This document shows, piece after piece, positions 10,893-22,800 of a DNA stretch of 64,000 nt. The notes under the pieces are model-generated. The model worked only from the letters and a program-made list of their open reading frames with translations. It did not search any database and was not told the origin of the DNA. The stretch comes from Marsupella aquatica (lineage: Eukaryota; Marchantiophyta): positions 1,364,001 to 1,428,000 of the forward strand of contig OZ316898.1 of assembly GCA_973895155.1 (NCBI GenBank), written 5' to 3'. A program made the position numbers and the translations under genes. How positions within the stretch are numbered: position 1 is the stretch's first letter; every line of letters begins with the position of its first letter.

Positions 10893-11308
10893 GGGCTCGT
10901 GCCCTAGCAAAAGCACTCCCGAGAAGGGAGTCGACTTAACTCCCCTCCCCCTTGTTAATGCTGAATGGGGCCGTGTGCCTTCTCCCTCGCATGCTTGTGG
11001 CAGGGCTTCTCCCCACTTAATGCTACCTAGGGCTTGGTGCCCTCTCACTCGCTGTCGCTCCTCCTCCTCTTTGCTTTCGCTTGTGCTATCCTCCTTTAAT
11101 GCTGTATAGGGGCTTCGTGCCCAACTCTCGCTTCACCTCCCCTCACCCTGCTTTATTCTCCATAGGGCCTCGTGCCCTCGGCTCTCACTCCCTCTCCCTT
11201 GTTTTAATTCCTCATAGGGCTTCGTGCCCTCCTTTTGCTTCCCCCTCTCCTGCGTGGCTGGTGCTCGCCCTCTCCCTCCTCTTTAATGCTGAAATGGGGC
11301 CTGGCAGC
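10893..11308. repeat. Degenerate tandem array of small hairpins in the leader
   Basis: Six to seven units of roughly 52-77 bp, each with an (A)GGGC-TTCGT-GCCC(T)-like inverted repeat preceded by TTTAATGCT and followed by CT-rich sequence. Copies lie near 10893, 10967, 11029, 11108, 11164, 11216 and a weaker one near 11294. Stem bases covary loosely, as expected if the fold matters. Confidence 0.7.
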
Positions 11309-11930
11309 ATGACTCCCGAGAGAGAGAGAGTCGTATGTACTCCCCCCCTCCTTACTACTTCAGAGGCGCGAAGCTGGCTCGGCAGCCGTGGCTGGGAGAG
11401 ACAAAAAAAACATTTGAGGGGCCCTGAAGGGTCGACGCGAGCAGGGGCGCAGCTCCCTATGTACAGACTGCGAAGAGCCGGGGGTGGTAGCAAAAAATGG
11501 GCACACGGCCCTATACACTGATAGTCGGGAGGTGGCAGGGAGGGACCACGGCCGGAAACTGCAATAATCGGGCCCCAATCATTGCGCTACGGCCGGGGCA
11601 AGTTCACCAGCAGTGTGTGGCTGGGAAAATACCGAAAATGGCCCGAAAAGGTCGAACGTGCACGAGGGCGTAGCGCCCTATGCAGCAGCCGGAAGCAAGT
11701 TTGCAACAGCAGGTCGGCAATCGACGGAGGGGTCGCGGATGCACCCGGGAAGGAAAAATTGGGTTCCAATAGAAGCATTATGTGTATACATAACGTGACA
11801 TTAAACCCATAATTTCAACCAGTCCCTGCTCAAAGAAATTGCATCAACTTCGACGGGAATTGTCTAAACCGACACGAGCAGCTAAGAAGCACGTCTCCGA
11901 TTTCCTTCCCCTTACCACAGTTCTTCTTGA

Positions 11931-12288
11931 ATAAAAGGCGTAAGAGAAACAATCGTACTGAAATCGAATCAAAAACCGGGGGGATGCCAAGATCGGCCGG
12001 GAGCATCTAACGAATCACTGTGTGAATCCCGTGTACGGAACCAACGAGCACTGTCTGAGCTCTGTCAACAGCGATTCAAGAAGAACTAAAAACCCACAAA
12101 GAAAGACATGCCCTAAGCAAGCAAAGTCCCGGCGTCACACTAACAAGCACATTTGCTTCAAGAACGGCCCAGACTTGCTACAAGAACATGTCGCTAACTC
12201 AGGTAGTACACTAGCCCTAACTACATACCTAGCGGGCAGGCGAGGGACATGCCGATGTGCATAAGAGGCACTGTCCCTCGGCATGACA
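11931..12288 (-). repeat. LTR block B2 at the 5' end of the retroelement
   Basis: This block matches 1860-2213 with about eight substitutions and a 4-bp indel. It ends CATGACA and is followed by CCAT. Block A, which accompanies B in the other copy, is missing beside it: the sequence goes from block B straight into the leader. A 14-base string at 12074-12087 (ATTCAAGAAGAACT) is the exact reverse complement of 11919-11932, right at the block B/leader boundary. Confidence 0.85.
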
Positions 12289-12292
12289 CCAT

Positions 12293-15200
12293 GCATACCT
12301 TGAAAGTAACCCCTTTTCCAGGTCCCGGTTCCAAGTTTTACTAGTGCAATGTCCCGAAGACAAACCTTAGTAGCATTAGTAACGCTATAGGCTCCTCATA
12401 ACAATCACAATGAACAGCGATCGATAAATCACAATGTCGATCAGGTGAATGCCAACTCCAGAAAGAAGATTGCTTATAAGAGCCGTGGGATAGACTCAAC
12501 GTCGGACATTTTATGATCATCTCAGTCTTATTCTATTGGAGGACTCAAGGAGATAGTGGACATTCTAAGTCAAAGTGCAGCGATTGCTCTCCTCTCCAAG
12601 TTTCTGAACACTGAATCCTATCTACCGTATGCAGATCATAACGTATATAAACAAGGTATACCTCAACGAATAATAAATAGATGTTAATAGTTTTTCAACC
12701 TTTTCCATGTAGAATACTTTTTGATATTTGAGGTCAATTTGCTTGTGCATGCATGTACCTTTCAATTTCATTCTTGACATAATTCAACTAGAATGCATCA
12801 CTGCATCAAAATGCAATTAGAATCGGACACAAGTTATCTGAAACATCCACTTTTGATTGGCTCTCACCCTAAATGACAAAATAGCAGAAAAGGATATATT
12901 TCTTGGATTTCCAATTTTATTCTCACACATGCATCGTGGCAAAATTATATAGTTTTGAAATTGAAGCGATAAATTTATCTGATGTTGGTATTGCAAAAGT
13001 GGTTCCTTCATATGGAAGTTGCAATTTTGAAATTGAAGCGATAAATTTATCTGATGTTGGTATTGCGAAAAGTTTTCTTCATATGGATGGGAATTTTGAA
13101 ATTTAACCGATGAACCGAAGGATCTTAGTATTGTCGACTAGTATTTTTGTCGCCCGTAGTTTTCGCAATAATTTTATCGGACTGCGCATTGCTGTTGAAA
13201 GAATGGCATGTTGACTATGGTCACTTGCGGAGGTAACTGGTCAATTGCGGAGGTAACTGCAAGGTAAGTTTGACGAACCGTGCAGTAATTCTTATCGACT
13301 GTGATGTAAAATATTTTTGGTAAATATCCAAAAACTGAGAAAACTGAGATTGGGTCGGAGCTTTCGTGGCTCAAATCCGGAGTTCGATACAATTATCGCA
13401 CTTGGCTTGAAACGTGGATATGGATTTATAGATAAGACCTTTCATATATCTTCGGAGAGCGTGAATATGAGGTTGAGGAGAAAGTTTTTTGGATCTAATT
13501 GTTCCTTGATAATATGAATGTTTGTTAGCATGAATTTCATTGGTTTTGATCATTATTAAATTTGCTGTTTCAATCCGAACTCCGATACGAATTACATTAT
13601 TTCCCCAAAAACGTGTTTTTGATGAAAAAAACTGCCGATTTCGCGAGATTCGGCGGAAAATGAAAATACACTTCTCGTTTAGAGGAAATAGTTCTCGTTC
13701 GGTCCAAAATCGTGATCAGTAACGGATGTACCAATATTTTCAGCAACGGAAAGTCCGATGGATGTCCGATTGTCGATATCCGATGGGTGAAGTATGGGAA
13801 AGTGCGAAGTAAATGACATCGGACGCCTCATTTTTCCGCGTCAAAATTTCTGAAGGGGTCCGATGTTGTTAGGATCGGAAAAAGGGCCGAAAATGTACTA
13901 GTGTTGCAAGTTGAAGGAATCCATCAATCCCATCAAACGTCTGAAATTAAACAAGATTGTACTTACACATCTGCTTAGTCGACTCGAATGAAATCTGAAC
14001 AGGAGATTTAGTAAGTCCAATTTGGGGGCATTGTGTTATCCAATCTGTGTTAGGGAAAGATGTGTGAGGAAGAAATGTGGACCTATGAGATTGCAAACGA
14101 AGTCAATTCCAGTAATAAATGCAAGTAGCAGTCCCTCCAAATTGCAGCTATGGTGTCTCAGTAATCTTGTCACAATTCCCTCTTAAACTCCACTCTAAAT
14201 CATAAGTGAGATCTTGAATGAATTCAAAAGCCACAGTTCTGATATGATACAAAAACTCAGGGGACAAACCACAAAGGCCGGTGGATCATTACCAAAATAC
14301 AGAGTAAAAGAACAAGACCTCTTTTGCAACATGGCAGCTATGATTCCTGAATCTGTCCCAAGATTAGGATCTGTTTGGCACCCAAACATGCTAAAATTTT
14401 CTCCTCAAGGTTAGAACTAAATGGGTAGATTGGCTTTAGGATAGTGATAGCGAAACAAAATTATTAGAATCTGAATTAAATGTGTCACACCGCTCATTTC
14501 AAACCAAGAATGACATTTTGGAATAAAGTTTGTCTTGGTTTCCCACTTGTTGCCAATAAGTGCAGGGGGAACTTCAAATCCGAAGACTGCATAATTCTGA
14601 TGTGCCCATAATTGTCAATTTTCTCTTTTTTTTGTTGATGTGAAGAGCACAGAGCCCCAAAACATTCAAACGACTACATGTGCAACTCAAGTACTAGGCA
14701 TGGCTTCCCTTACTAGTATTGGGCAAAGTTCACAGAAACTATGTTATAATTGAAGGCTACTGCAAAAGTCTAAGGTCAAAGAAATGAAAGCAAAGCAGTG
14801 TCAGTATGATAATTGCACATAACTATGCAACTTACTTGACTTCATGGATGCTAAGTTGACTTAGTTTGTGTAAGATAGATGCTTCAATAATTTCTAATTG
14901 TCTCAGGCTAAATTGACATCTGATGGTGCCAAATATGTAGTTTGAATTGAAACATAGAATAGTTTGCACTCACTCACTCTTCATCTAGCCGAAGCAAAAT
15001 CCAGCCAGATTGTCGCCAAATCACATAAGAATGATCATGAGATTCCCATACTGCTGAACATTATGTTGAGTGGCTGGAGGAATTCTACACATACTTATTG
15101 TGAATGATGCTTACATTCTCAATAATTAACCTCAGGACACCTCTTTCACTCTCACCCTGCCTGGCCTGGCCTAGCACTTCATGACCCGATCGGCAGGTTT

Positions 15201-16844
15201 TTACATCATCCTAAAAATCTGGCACCAAATCCAATGACTGGCCGAGATTTATGAACGGAATGAAACTGCCAACAAGCTTGAAATCTATCAACTTCAGTGA
15301 AGAGACAACCAACTTTGTCGTACCAATGGTATCCAACTTGCTATGGGAACCCAGAATCAAGAGGGCCAGTGATCACATCTCTGCAAAAATATCAGAAATG
15401 GTTCCTTGTCCAAATAGTTTGCCATCGCACCACACAAGGTATCCTACTTATTTCAAAATTTGTAGGAGATTTATCAATTAGTCAGACCTTTCTTCTTCCT
15501 AAATTTGAGCAATCCTTTAGATAGAAATACCACTAATTAAATGACTGTACTTCCTGCCTGCATTCACTGCTGATTAGTTATAGATGACTGCATATTGAGA
15601 TCTAATTCCTTGAAAATTTCTTGAATGACATGAGGAGTATCATAGGTCTCCATTGCCTAAACCTAATTAGCCATAACAAGAATTTAAGTTCTAGAGTTTT
15701 CAATGGGGTCAATCAATCAAACTTGGGTTCTGTGGAATGCAATGCCACTCATATATCAGAATTTAGGATATTTAATGAAATCGGTGCAATTTAGGGGAAG
15801 GCTAAAGCTTCACCAAGTTGCTGATGTGAGCAAACTGGAGGCAACAAAAATGTGTGGTATTCAACCAAGGGTCACAGTAGGTGGTGTGAATTATAGCCAA
15901 GGGCCTTTGTTCCACCTATGACTTCTTCTCGGCAAAGCTCAAACTGATCCTTGTCAATCAATTGAGTTCCTTGGGGTATGAATTGTCCTCAACTCAGCAG
16001 CTGCATGAGTTCAGATCGAACATCTGATTCTTAGTATCTAGAATTCACTCTTAATTACGAAACCATGAGCTAAAACACTGCAATGAAGACTTCCTTCTGT
16101 CTTAATTTGAATGTGCAACCACAAATTTGATGTTCCTGGATGTGGCAAACTCTTAAACTTGTGACAAAGGCCTAAGTCGGGACAAAATTAAGGCCCAACA
16201 AATGATGGGAGGGCATCCAGAGGGAAATTTGACGAATGAAAGAAAGAAAGTTGTGGTAGTTCATTCATCGCTTGAGTGTTAACATGATTGTCTGAGATAG
16301 CCATAACGAATTCAAGTTGATGTCAAGTTCATATTTTGTACAAAATCTTTGAATATATTTCCAGAATATTTTCAGCACCCAATGAAAATTCTGCTGGGCA
16401 ATTTCAGATTGTGATAAATTGCCAGCAACAACCTTTGTTCATTTTTCTACTTAGTCCCACCACCCCAATACATAATTGCATGGATTGCACGGATACTTTT
16501 TGAGGTGATATTTGTAGCTTGTGAAGGGACAAGCTAGAAATTTGAACATATGTACTTACACTCTACATGTGAACGAGAGAAAAAAAATTCTTGGGTGAAA
16601 TGCTTTTAGTCAGTCTTACTTTGCTTTGGTTGGAATGGGGTAAAATTATAGACGACATCTTCTGTACACAGACATTGTACCTCTAACTATTATCCAGGCA
16701 TAATGTGCTACCAAAATGTGTCACTCTCTGAATTGTTCCACACCTAAGTTTGACCAGGATCTAAAGGGAACCATTGAGGCTTCAAAATAGCAGCTTAAGA
16801 TCAAGCAAGAGTCATTCAATCTCCTTTTATCAGAGTTGCCAACC
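12293..16844. other. Intergenic, AT-rich, no gene supported
   Basis: Short open frames on both strands lack domains, codon bias or splice context. A 2.5-copy tandem repeat lies at 12953-13131. The stretch just before 16845 should hold the promoter and 5' UTR of the EF-hand gene, but no distinct element could be fixed. Confidence 0.5.
12953..13131. repeat. Tandem repeat, about 72 bp, 2.5 copies
   Basis: Units begin TTTTGAAATTGAAGCGATAA at 12953 and 13025, and a truncated third begins near 13092. The first two are nearly identical through TCTGATGTTGGTATTGC. Function unknown. Confidence 0.85.
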
Positions 16845-19800
16845 ATGGCGGGCGACGCAGCATGGTTCAATCCTGTGGTGCTAAATCCAGATGCTTTGCC
16901 GGCTTTAGTGCACCCTCTCCCAATGGATCACCCAGAAAGGGTGGACTATGTGGTTGATGAGGCACCATTTGCAATTCACGATGAGTTCTTGGCTGGCCCT
17001 AAACGAGACTTTCCACGCAATCTCACCAATGTGGACATACAAGGATCTCAACCAAAATGGCACATCAAAGATCCATTGGATCCCATGGTGAATTCTCCTA
17101 TTTATACTCTCTTTGTATTCCAACTCAGACGCCACTAACAGTCAGCTATACAATAAGCAAGACCATCAAGAGCTAGATTGATGTACTCGTGTCAAGGAAG
17201 TGTCATTTAGTATTGATACTTCATGTATGTATTGCATGGCTGTATCACTCAGCTCCTATCATCCTTTGATTGATATTGGACGTGTAATTAATAAATTAAT
17301 ATCCAGACTATAATAGGTGACATGATCAGATAATATCTATTCACATAATCTATATAGTAAGATCAGTGAATATTAGCCTAGTGAAAGTCGACAATATCTT
17401 TACATGCTTGACTGATAAAACATAATCTGGGATCGAGGTTATCCACACTGGAAACCTTGGAGTTTGGTGTACAATAAATTGAAACCAGATTTATTAATTT
17501 GGTGCTCTTTATGTTCTTGACTAATCAAGGCCCGCCTTTATAATTATGACGTGATCTTAATAGAAGGCCTTACAAGATTCTACATGTTTAGTATATTTGA
17601 TAGAGATGATCTATGAGATTGGAGTTGATGGAAAATGTTTGACCATACTATTTGCAGACGCTACTCAAGCCATTTCCAGAAGTTTGGTTGGGTGGTGTAC
17701 CAAACAGAAATTTGAAACCCTCGAGGAACCTCTTGACCAATCGACATGTCAACCCTATTGATCCTGTTTATCAATTGCCTTCCGGACCATGTATACTTCC
17801 TGCTGGCAATGCAGATGTAAACCTCTATTGTAAAACTAACTTGTATTAAACAAATATCAATGTAATGGTGTACATTGGTCTGGGAGAGTTACTTAGCAAA
17901 TCTCATTTATGTCACAATCATGTTACAAGTTGCTATGATATATCCTTTTGAGGATGAGCTACTAGTGCATACACAATAATCCAAGTAAATGTCCTTCAGC
18001 TAAAAAGGAATTTTAATATTTAATTTTTTGATTTGGAAATCCAAATTTTATTAAATAAATAAATAACATTTAACAGGGCATTTTTTAAGAGGACAATTTG
18101 ATTCATACACTTGGTGAACTTCTTCACTCTCCTAAATTAATATACTCATTGTTATCCTTCAAGCTCAAATTACAATTGCCAGGGACATCATATTTTTCTT
18201 TGCTTGTGACAGTTCTTTAGTAATAGAGTCACCAATCAGACCTATTGTGGAGACATTGTTGGTGCCTGTCCTGCACCCCTGTTCAAACGACCCATCAGAG
18301 AATGCTACATGCAAGAAGGGGACATTGATCAAAGGACACGACCTGCCAAGCTTACTCGAGAGTATGCTACTACTTGTGTCCTACTAACAGCTTCATTCAA
18401 TCCTATAAACCTGACACTACAATAGGGCCTCTGTAAAAGGCAGGCATTCTTGCTCAATTATATTAACCAGAAAATCTGAATAGGACCTACTAATCTCAAA
18501 GAAGAAAACTGAGCTGAATCAGAAATTAAATGAATCTTTGTTCATGCTTTACAGTAAGTTTAGTTTTTTAGTTTCATGCATTTAATTTAGAGTGGTTTGC
18601 AAGCAGAAGGGTAAGATGCATCTATGGAGGATCTTTAGATTCCTGGGATTGCAATATTGGGAAGAAGACCTTTGGTTTCATAAGATATCCTCAAAGTAAT
18701 CCAGTGGAGCCATTCTATGCCACTGAAATCCATGAAACTCCACAAATGAGTAAGCGCTTTTATTCATTTTCTTGAAGCAACTTACTAAATGTAGTGAGTA
18801 CTTGAAGGAACTTACTAGTTATGATGTTTAATCTCTTGAATATTTTTGGATCAAATCTTCTCTTCCAATGTGATGGATCCCATTCACAATGCTATGTACA
18901 GAACTGAAAACTAAGGTAGCATCTGATCATAAGTTATTGTAGCATGACCTACATAGAAGAGACTTGCATCATTAAGTAATCAGACTTGCATCACTACAGA
19001 TATGGCCCTGCTGGTAATCACACATCAAAATGTGACTGCATTCATTGATTGAAAGAAAAAAACTAGGATTATCACGGTATGCAGGGGTGCCGTACATAGT
19101 ATATGTCATATTTTGATGTGCAATTACCGAGACCCCAGATATGGCATGTCAAATGTTACAGTAGGTAAGACTGCATGTGGCACAGTAAGACTGTAACTCT
19201 CTATATATATAGTCAATCATGTCAAGACCTGATTTATTATGTTGCTACTATGCTGGAGTCGCTGGTGTCCCTGGACAAAACACGTACAGTATCTGTTAGG
19301 ATATGATGTTTATATACACTCAGGTTTCTCTCCTTGAAGGCTTTCATGCCTTTGGGATCTTGTTTCCCCTGGCATTTTTTGTTCTATAACACTTTGCTAC
19401 AGAAAAAGGTGACCATGAGTCCGAAGATTTTCATCACTACAGTATATGACATGGACTTGCAAGTTGTGGAAACTTAGTACATCTGGACTATGGTAATGCA
19501 GAGTACAAGAGACTGAAAAAGAGGGTGCTGCCCCCGCACAAGCCAAAATGGAATATTGCTGAGAGAGTCCTTGATTCAGTAAGTACATCATGCCTGCTCT
19601 CAAGAATTACCTTTAGAAAACTAACTGGATGAAAGTGATTGCAATATTAATGCTGTTCATTTTAATGCCACCTAACATTATTTTTTGGGTCATGGGGTGC
19701 AGATGTACTTCAGGGCAGAGCTTCTCCCTGATGCATGTAGAAGACATGGTGGTGAAACTATACCATTCACAGTAAGCGAGTTTGAGACCATTGTGTTCAT

Positions 19801-22800
19801 TGCTAAATCTAGCCAAAGCCCTAGCTAGATCCCAATTACAACGTTACAAATGCCATGCACGTCTCAAACATCAATGATAGAATAGATGAGGATATTTTAG
19901 AAGAAAGTTTTTCCCATGATAACAAAGTGGTCATTCTGGTTTTGGGGGAAGTGTTAAGAAGATAGATTGCAGTCTGCACATGTTTCTTGCAATGCCCATT
20001 TCAAGTAAAAATAATTATGTCATCATAATTCCTTAGTAGGTTTGTACATGCATTTTGTATTGCTGCCTAAATTGGTACACTAACAAGATTTCAATGGAAT
20101 CTCATTTTAATGATTGTGCCATTAAAGTGGATCTAAAGCGAGATCTAAAGTAGCACTCTGACATTATGTTCATGAATATCAAATGTTTTATTGTCGCAGG
20201 GGGATGTAAATTATGAAGGTTTACGAAAAACCTTGGAGACTTTTGGGCTGAAATTTACAGATGTAGAGTACAGTAGGCTTTTGCGAGTTGTAGACAAGGA
20301 GGGTCGAGGAAAAGTGAGGTTTGTCCGTTTTTCCTAAACACTCCCCATGTGAGCAGCATTCAGGGTTTCTCTTTGCCTTGAAATCCAGACAAGTTTGGGG
20401 ACACATCTACCACCAACTCAATGTACACGTTTCTAGATAATTGTAGGCATAGTTCAATTGATTATATGAAAGACGCACTAATTGCAATTTTTCAATATTA
20501 CATGCTTGTACAGGTCAAGAATACATCTAGGGAACCATTGTCAACAAGAGTAATTCAGGAACATTACTGTTCTACTTCCATTGTTCCATAAGATAGTTAC
20601 TTGCTAGATCTAATGGTCCTCCTTAAATCTAGAAGATCTGATGGTTCAGAAACATCTGTCAGTAGAACAATAAGCAAATTAATCTCCCTCCCCTGCCAGC
20701 GGAGGAATCTTCACTTTACCTTCTTCAAAAATCTATAAATAAAAAGGCTGTTGGAGAAATGGCCAATCTTCTGGGGTATTAGACATATATGCATTCTCTT
20801 ACAATTTCTGAGCTGTTTTCTGTGCCCATTAATTGTGCAGATATCGAGACCTTGCAAATTCCTTGAGGCATTGTGATGGGTAGATTTCATTCACTCTTTG
20901 CCTTCTCCAAGATCTGTGTTTGCTTACTTGGCCTTGATTGCCTGTAGCCATGAAGTTCATGCCAAGCACCAGTTAGTACCACCATCAAAGACTGCAGAAA
21001 AAGTGATTAAAAATAATAGTTGCAAGGAATTTATATTCTATGGGCATGCAAGTTCTTCTCTAAGTTTGAAGCAAAGGTTGAGATTGTCCACCTGGATCCA
21101 GTAAGTAGAGTAAGCTTTCAACAGCCATGCAAATGGCATTATAACGCTAGAAAATGAGATGTGAGTGGTTTCTCTCTAGCTGATGCATGTCATTTCAACC
21201 ATTAATTCCTCAGTCTGACTGCCAGCCATGTCATATTATTTATATAACATATATTGTTATCCCGATTGTTATCCTTGGATGTGTTGAACAGGCTAGAGTT
21301 AGATGTGGCAACTGAACTTTGTAATGGCTTGGGAGTAAATTGGGGACACGCTAAATATGCTGCCCAAAAGCCTGCTTGTATGGGCCAAAGTTGTGCTGTT
21401 GTTTTGGATGAAGTGAAGAGGGGCCCAAAGAAGGTTGTGTGGTATGTCCGACTACCTTCTAAGAAGATATGATTTTTTAGAGAGCTTGTGGTAGCAGTAA
21501 ATTTGGTTATGTTTGCCACCAGTGGATAAGGAAATAATATTCGTCATAGTATGATTTGATCAAACTGTCTTCTGATTCCAAATGTTGGGACCAATCAAAG
21601 CTCAGAAAGTAAGGAATCTCAGTCTATATATATATATATATATGGAGCTCATGCACTGTAAATGACTCTCTAACTAATTAAATGAGCCTCAGCAAGACAT
21701 TATGCTCTAATTTCCATGGCCTAGTCAATCTCCTAAATGTGTGCTCAATCGGGAACATTTGGATGGCTTGTAATCAAAACAAAAAAATTCCCTACAGGTA
21801 CCCGTGGCCTTACTTTGTGTTTATGGGTAATAAAATGATACCATTTAAGAATTTCCTCCAAGCTTTTAAGAAGTTCCCTCCTCAGTTAACTCTCCATACA
21901 ATTGTTTCTTGTGAACTCCCACTTTCTACCACTCAAAGTTGCAAATAATTATAGAAGATAATTAAGGAACATTTTAATATAATGCTCATGTGATCAAAAT
22001 TTCAGGTCAGACAATGAACAGATGTATAACCCTTTCACTGGCTTACTTCTTCCATACCAGAGGCCTGCAAAAATGTCCACAAACAATTCATTTGCTTACA
22101 AGTAAGTATCGAGCTCCATGTTAAACACCCTTGAGATAATAAAAGTTGTTACCGTTATGGTAGCATTGACATTAACATGCTCCTAGATTAAGCTCAAGAT
22201 AAGTGTACTCATTAACTTGAATGCCTGATCTTTGCCAAAAATAGATGGTGAGTAGCATCATGCCAGGTTCCAATTCTATCCCAACTGTAGCTTCTGAGTC
22301 AAAGTCTAGTTTAGGCGTCACTCTAGACCTAGGCTCTTACCCTAGTTAGCTTTTGATTGGGTTTCTTGATATAGGTAACGTCCAATCTTCCAGCCAAATG
22401 CTAAATTTATGGAATTTCCTGATTCACACCATTATTGAAAGCCCAAGTCATTTCTCAACATGATATCTTGCTAAATGCCCTTTCGTAGTCAGACAAGCCC
22501 CCATATATACTAGAAATTGTATCAACCCTCAAGATACTTTCTGTCAAAGACTATCCTATGTCACCTAGGTCCATATTAATTCCGCAACATATCTGTTGAG
22601 TTCATGTGAGAATTATAGTATATATAGACTTAGGATATATATAGTGGGATTTTCTGCAGCTTGAAAGAGAGTCAGAGCATTGTGCACAATATATAATTAT
22701 AGTATACTCACAAGGACATGACATTTTGCTGCTTTGCAAACTTTGCTTCTCAGCTTGAATGAGGTCATGGCAGCAAAGGCAATCAGGGACAAGGACAAGG

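Larger units (their letters stand above)
9669..11930 (-). other. Retroelement leader (5' UTR-like), non-coding
   Basis: A 2.2-kb stretch between block B2 and gag with no plausible gene. It is GC-rich at both ends with an AT-rich island (about 10.0-10.56 kb) bounded by inverted repeats. It carries two repeat motifs. One is an AGGGC-loop-GCCCT hairpin array. The other is GCCCTATGCAGC-like and recurs near 9879, 10649, 10733, 11452, 11509 and 11674. No clear plant initiator-Met tRNA primer-binding site is seen next to block B2. Confidence 0.6.
1684..12288 (-). mobile_element. Decayed Ty3/gypsy-type LTR retrotransposon with DNA methyltransferase and PHD finger
   Basis: Read on the minus strand the order is leader, gag with zinc knuckle, aspartic protease, C5-cytosine methyltransferase motifs, reverse transcriptase, RNase H, integrase, PHD finger. 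Protease-RT-RNase H-integrase order identifies the Ty3/gypsy superfamily. The unit begins TG and ends CA and has CCAT on both sides, as expected of an LTR-type insertion. Gag is one long open frame, but pol changes frame several times (near 7.46-7.51, 7.29, 6.31, 4.11 and 3.40 kb) and holds five in-frame TAG codons, so this copy is probably inactive. The two copies of repeat block B differ by about eight substitutions and a 4-bp indel over roughly 355 bp, which suggests a fairly recent insertion. The arrangement of terminal repeats is abnormal (see findings). Confidence 0.9.
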
